Source: Adineta ricciae
Lineage: Eukaryota; Rotifera; Eurotatoria; Adinetida; Adinetidae
NCBI GenBank assembly: GCA_905250025.1
Contig: CAJNOJ010000463.1
Coordinates: 1 to 64,000 of the forward strand
DNA length: 64,000 bases
Direction of reading: 5' to 3'
In this document: in pieces, positions 58,961 through 64,000 of the stretch
How positions within the stretch are numbered: the stretch's first letter is position 1
How the letters are laid out: each line of letters begins with the position of its first letter
Notes under the pieces: generated by a model
What the model was told of the DNA's origin: nothing
Seen by the model: the letters and a program-made list of their open reading frames with translations, nothing else
The model's database searches: none
Made by a program: the position numbers and the translations under genes

Positions 58961-60829
58961 AATCACTTTACTATGTCAATGAATGGATTTATATACGTTT
59001 TTATGAAGAAAGCCGAAGAGCTCACTAGAAAATGGCAGAAGTAAAAGAAACTTTTAGAAGATGCAAGAGAAATATATGTCATCTATACCAAAAGAACGAG
59101 AACGAAAACATATGTACTAGAACATACCAGAGAGGTAATGTATGTATCCACGTCTGATCATAGAACGAAATAAGATATACATATAATAAAAGATAATTAA
59201 TTTTATACTATGGGGTCCGGTTGGATCCCAGGTGGGCAAAATACGTATATGTGCACTTCGAGGTAATTTATTTCACGAATGAGTAAAAGAGATAAGCGAA
59301 TGCTTTCTACAGTATACTCTACTACGTACAACAATCTGTTTAACTGAATGAGAGAGTAAATGTTCATAAATTTTCTTTTGTATTTCTTAAAATGATCACT
59401 GATTATCTTTGTAAATATCGTGATGGCCTTTTCCACATGAAAATGTTTCGTTACGATATAAAATCTTCTTTTCTCTATTAGAAGGGTAGAGCATATCTGT
59501 AAGGAAAAAAAAGTTGATAGATAAACGATAACACAAAAAAGTATGTCACGGGATTTTTTTAATTAACATATTGAAATGTGTTTTGTCAAAAACTAAAAAG
59601 AAGCAGAACTTCTTGTGGAATCATATAGTTGAGAAAATACCAAATTTACGACAACAAAGTCAATCAAATGTTTATGTTATCTTTATGAATATCTTTAAAA
59701 AATGTTCGTCAAAAATATCATTTTTTTTTTGCAAGTGGAATTTTCTTATTGTATCATGATGTTGAATTACTTCCTACAATGAGAAGATTCGATTTCGATG
59801 TAAAGTCAAGAAATTTGTGTAAAACAGCTTATAGACATCCTCTTTTTAGATTAACAATCAAAAAATAATGAAAAAAGTTTCAAACCTTCGTTCATAACAA
59901 AAGCTTTAATAAGAAGTTCTCTCTTTCTTTTATTATGGATAACGTATTTTCCTATGATGATTAGTTGACGTCAAACATGTTGCAACACTTACGAGATAAA
60001 AGAATTCGATTAGAAGAAACTTTCTGACAACATAGTTGGTGCATATAACAATTGTTAATTGTAATATTGAAAATCGTCTAGTTTTAATAAAAAATGATTT
60101 TCTTTTGTGACCATTTCATTTCCATGATGAATGTGTAAAAAATTTTTTAAATACTGTACTCGAAATTTTTCAAAAGAAAATCAAAGAAGACCATTCTTAG
60201 TTAGAATTTCTTCAATTTTTACGTTTTATGGACGATAAAATATGCAAAAAGAAATAATTAGTCGAAAGTAGATTCTGTCAAAAAGAGATCAAGTATGATG
60301 AATTTAGAATACATTACTTTTCATAAAACAGTCTCAATTAACTTATGTTTTGGAATTATTTCAAGCCACTCATACGAAAAATATACGTTAATCAAATGCT
60401 CAATTCTCCATAATAATTTACAAAAAAATCATGTGTTGATTTAAATGTATTATCCAATTTTCCGTTGATATTGAAGAAATATTTTATATTAAAATGCGAA
60501 AAACACAAAATATATTGTGATTAATATAGATGGAAGTAGAATAAATCAATAAATAACGTTATTTTCAATTACGACTCTTATCGAATAATATGCGAAAAAA
60601 GTAATTTGACGTAAGAAATACATTATCATTAAATAAATATTCTTTCTTTTACCAAAAAAGTTTCTAAAGTAATAAGATAGAACAGAACTGCGTATAAAGA
60701 AAAAAAAGAAAGAAATATTCGATTTTCTATATTTTAATAACGTTTATCGAAGAGAATGGCAAGAAATTTCAATAATGGACTTTTTTCTTTATATCGTTAA
60801 CTAGTAACGCTCGTTGAGGCAGACTCGCT
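58961..60829. other. Intergenic, very AT-rich, no gene recognised
   Basis: Long A/T runs on both strands; only chance frames (59203-59436, 59571-59759). A small hairpin CGTTA/TAACG lies at 60795-60809. Confidence 0.5.
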
Positions 60830-61051
60830 ATGCCCTCGACTGAACCACCGACTGAAAATGAAATAGTCTTATGTGCGTTTTATGCTAAAAAAAGACAGAA
60901 ATATAACCTTCGAAAAGGGTCCGCAGAGACTGACCTTTATTCGCCTCACATTCTTCAAAAGAATCAAAGAACTACTTCTGTTCCTTTTGATTATTCGATA
61001 TTCCTGACTGACAATCACTGTTCACAAGAAGCCGAAGTTCGCTATAAATGA
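60830..61051 (+). other. Unsupported 73-codon ATG frame
   Basis: Starts with ATG and has a locally higher GC content and a Lys/Arg-rich composition, but no recognisable domain, promoter or splice context. Listed only because it is the sole plausible frame in the gap; probably not a gene. Confidence 0.15.
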
Positions 61052-61164
61052 TTATTATGGATTTGCATATTTAAACATGTCCTCCTTTTTCTAAAGGAAA
61101 CATAAATTTAGTACGACCAAATGAGACTCTGTATATATTTCGCATTCGAACGTGTCGGATTGTT

Positions 61165-61246
61165 GATACCTTGGTAACTGGCTAGATTACCAGGCATAGC
61201 TCGTTGTCCGTCGGCGACACTCACAACTCACCGCTCCAAAGGTATC
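61165..61246. other. Foldable GC-rich island
   Basis: GATACCTT at 61165-61172 pairs perfectly with AAGGTATC at 61239-61246. Between them GGTAA/TTACC (61173-61191) and TGTC/GACA within GTTGT/ACAAC (61203-61227) can form two arms, giving a three-way junction of 82 nt. The patch is much richer in GC than its flanks. No tRNA family is recognised. Confidence 0.4.
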
Positions 61247-61502
61247 CCTATCTATCATATAATTACCCGTGTGCTACTAAAAAGTATCGAAAATTAATTA
61301 GCATTCCATCAGTATCTCAGGGAAGAGGTTATCTTCCGGGAAAAAAAGCTTGAAGGCCTACGAAAACTTTTTATACATGTACCTACTGTAAAATAAAGTA
61401 TTACTTTCAATCGTCGATTATTAAGGTGAAAGAAGCAACTTTAAAATGTAAGATCGAAATTGCGTTCACAATGCATTTCACGATTTATCTTTGCACAATT
61501 GT

Positions 61503-63093
61503 CTAGACTTCAATACTAGAGCAAAATCCAAGTAAAAATCTATGTATTTTCATTGATAATTTTATTTTAAAATGAATATTCAAATATGATAATGATAAAT
61601 GTTTTATAAATAGTTTTCTTAGGGAACAGGACAAACTAAGACATTCACTGAAACCACAATTATGATTGAAAATAGGCAAATGGCCACAAGAGTTTAGAGA
61701 TGAATATGAAGTTGAATTACATACAACATGATCTAATATAAAGCGACATTGTTCAACAAAGGAACTACCACTATATCCATAGTTACAAGAATTAGTCGGT
61801 GTCCACGAAATAGTAGAATAAGCGGCTGAAGATACAGAACCATAGTATGATCGACAAGCGATTAGAGCAGCATTCATGTCAAAATAATCATCATATACTA
61901 CGCCTTGAAACCAACTTCCATTTGTCTGGAGTACTTCGACGATTAGTGGATTAAATCCTTTAATATTGATTGATTGAACCATTGCTGATGCTATTATAAT
62001 GAGATAAAAAGAGCAAGGTATTATTCTTTTTCGAATAGTTTCTTCAGTTATCATGAAAGCACAAGAAAACGAAGAAAAGTATTGTCTATGTGTTTAAACG
62101 ACCTCCTACCTAAGTATCAGGTGTGGATATGAAGAGTAATAGAAACACCCACGCATCACCCTTGATGTAAGGTATAGACGAATTATTTTTGGAAAATAGT
62201 CAAATTCTGATGCAAGGTGTTCTACATTGAGTAGAGAACAATAATAATTTAATTTGCTACATACTGATAACTGTTACTGAGGTTGTACAGGTCGACGTTG
62301 AAGTTGTCGATGAAGTTGACGATGATGTTGATGACGAAGTTGATGTTGTTCTTGATGTAGTTGAAGTTGAAGTTGACGATGACGAAGTTGTTGATGTTGT
62401 TGTTGACGAAGTTGAGGTTGAGGTAGACGATGATGAACTTGATGTTGATGATGACGAAGTTGTTGTAGTCGAGGTTGAGGATGAACTTGACGAGGATGTT
62501 GAAGTTGATGAAGATGAAGTTGTCGATGTTGTTGTAGTTGGATCTATATTTATATGAAAAATATTTCCAATTCTTAATAAATTATAGTAATTTCAAAAGT
62601 ATTTGCCAATCTGTTCCTACTTCTTCCCTACTAAATTATTTTTATGACTGTTGTTTATGGAATATTGAGAAGAAATCTTTGCGGATCGAAGTTCGTAATA
62701 AATAATAAAAGAAAATTTCTATCTGATAAATTTTATGCTATATTATAATTAAAATTTACCAGGTGGTATTCGTGTTCCAGAAATGACTATCATAGTAATA
62801 GTATCTGCAATTACTTCCAAATTATTGTTTTGATCTATCATAGAATCAAATAATTGACAACTAGAAGTTGATTGATGATAATTAATAGCTTTACATTGTG
62901 TTTGCCCTAAACAATTCTTTTGACACTGCACAATATTGGATACAGTGATGGTTGTGTAAGGTAAGCAAGTTGTTGTAGTACATTGAAATTGCCAACCATT
63001 CATTATTGTCATTAGAACTGAATTGATATTGTGTGTAAGAATTTGATCAACAACAATTATCGAAAATAATATAAATATTCTTATCCAAATCAT
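61503..63093 (-). CDS. Secreted PAN-like / mucin-linker / SRCR protein
   Basis: Three exons (63093-62760, 62543-62265, 61990-61503) join in phase. Exon 1 gives a signal peptide (MIWIRIFILFSIIVVDQ) and a short PAN/apple-like domain with Cys pairs around CQKNCLGQTQCKAINYH and SSCQLFDS. Exon 2 is almost pure Ser/Thr, about 90 residues, a mucin-type linker. Exon 3 holds one SRCR domain: VVYDDYFDMNAALIACRSYY, FILDHVVCNSTSYSSLNSC and NHNCGFSECLSLSC, with the usual spacing of six Cys. The last roughly 45 residues are unusual and lack a membrane anchor. Introns are longer (216 and 274 bp) than elsewhere in the window. Likely a secreted lectin- or defence-like protein; the role is inference. Confidence 0.75.
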
Positions 63094-64000
63094 ATTTAGT
63101 CAGAGTTTAAATATCTTCTACCAATGAGTACAACATAATTTAAAATGAATGTCTTTTTCTCTCTATCTCGATGCTTCTTTTTAATAAATAGATTTCTTTT
63201 ATATTCGCTTCATTGATATACTGGAAACTGTAATCATGCTTTTTCTTTCAACTTTCAATTAACAAATAGAATGTTCAAAACTAATCTAACAATGAACAAC
63301 GATTAATTTTTTATGAAGAATAAACTCCTAAGTGGGGGAAGTTGCACGTCTTTTTACTGTTGATTTTATCAATAGAAAGAGCAAATAGTGTAATTATAAA
63401 CATATATTACACATTGAAAAGATTTAACTGAACCAATGCAACAAAAAAAGACATATTTTGTGAAATAATGGTTGATATATAATTGATATAAATATTCTTG
63501 GAAATTTATTCGATGTATTTAACGAAATAACGAGAAAATAAAAAAAAATTGTGATTATTTCTCATTTTATTTTCATAACAGAACAAAGCTTTCGTTAATC
63601 AAAGAAAGAGTTCATTTACTCTATTTCTTTCGCTTTTAACAAACAAATAATATTAGAAAGGAATTAGAATATCATAGAACGCTATTGTTATTATGTTCAC
63701 TAACAACTTGTAACTAGAGAATGATTTTAAAATCGTGTACATTAGTTTTTTCTTTATATAATCTGATTTTGATTTGATTCAATTGTGAAATAACAATTTT
63801 AGTTTCAAACTCTGAAAGTATTCTGTTTTATAAGAGAAGTTTTTTTTAACTTCTTCTGCGCATATTGTTATTTACTGCAGCGTCAAACGTTTTCTTTACA
63901 TAATAAAATATGCAAGTGTGGGTATTCATTTACGCGTTGATTTTTTAGTGCAAATCCGTATAAGAATTGAACGGGTGATGTGAATGTTATCCTTTTAACC
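63094..64000. other. Upstream region of the SRCR gene, AT-rich
   Basis: No gene recognised. Long A/T runs; nothing further seen to the window end. Confidence 0.5.

Overview
The window looks like a scaffold piece from a compact, AT-rich animal genome, most likely a bdelloid rotifer such as Adineta or Rotaria. The species call is inference. What points to an invertebrate animal is the metazoan gene set (VPS35, RPL11, SYS1, MOB4, PEPCK, TRAM1, ETS factor, nuclear receptor, SNAPC3, WAC-like, TGIF, receptor guanylate cyclase, SLC25A33/36, UBIAD1, SELENBP1). Introns are mostly about 46-70 bp and gene spacing is often only 120-200 bp. Two intronless genes of bacterial look (a LOG-family phosphoribohydrolase and a YdgJ/YvaA-type oxidoreductase) and a degenerate piggyBac copy also fit a bdelloid.

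Layout. 0.1-2.8 kb is a 92-bp tandem satellite. 4.2-13.2 kb is a dense plus-strand run: VPS35, RPL11, SYS1, LOG, MOB4. It is interrupted at 8.1 kb by a single N, across which the VPS35 3' half and the RPL11 5' end are repeated, probably as the second haplotype. 13.5-17.3 kb holds PEPCK (minus) head-to-head with TRAM1 (plus). The oxidoreductase is at 18.5-19.6 kb. 20.7-24.1 kb carries a pair of paralogous small secreted proteins of unknown family and two copies of a 208-bp SINE-like repeat. 25.6-39.1 kb is a minus-strand block of transcription-related genes: ETS, nuclear receptor, SNAPC3, a WAC-like WW protein and TGIF. After about 4.4 kb without a gene, 43.5-54.3 kb holds minus-strand signalling, transport and metabolic genes: receptor guanylate cyclase, SLC25A33/36 carrier, UBIAD1, a SELENBP1 cut off at an N, and a tetraspan. 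54.4-64 kb is gene-poor: a 69-bp-arm inverted repeat, a piggyBac relic with seven in-frame stops, a GC-rich foldable island, and a secreted PAN-like/mucin-linker/SRCR gene.

How genes relate. SYS1, LOG and MOB4 lie 120-155 bp apart on one strand. Each start follows a pyrimidine-rich AG acceptor, and no AATAAA lies between them. Together with the spliced-leader trans-splicing known in bdelloids, this suggests an operon-like unit that has taken in a bacterial-type gene. ETS, the tetraspan and the second small secreted gene have clear TATA boxes instead. Three single Ns (8091, 43097, 52295) mark assembly joins; at least two of them damage gene models.
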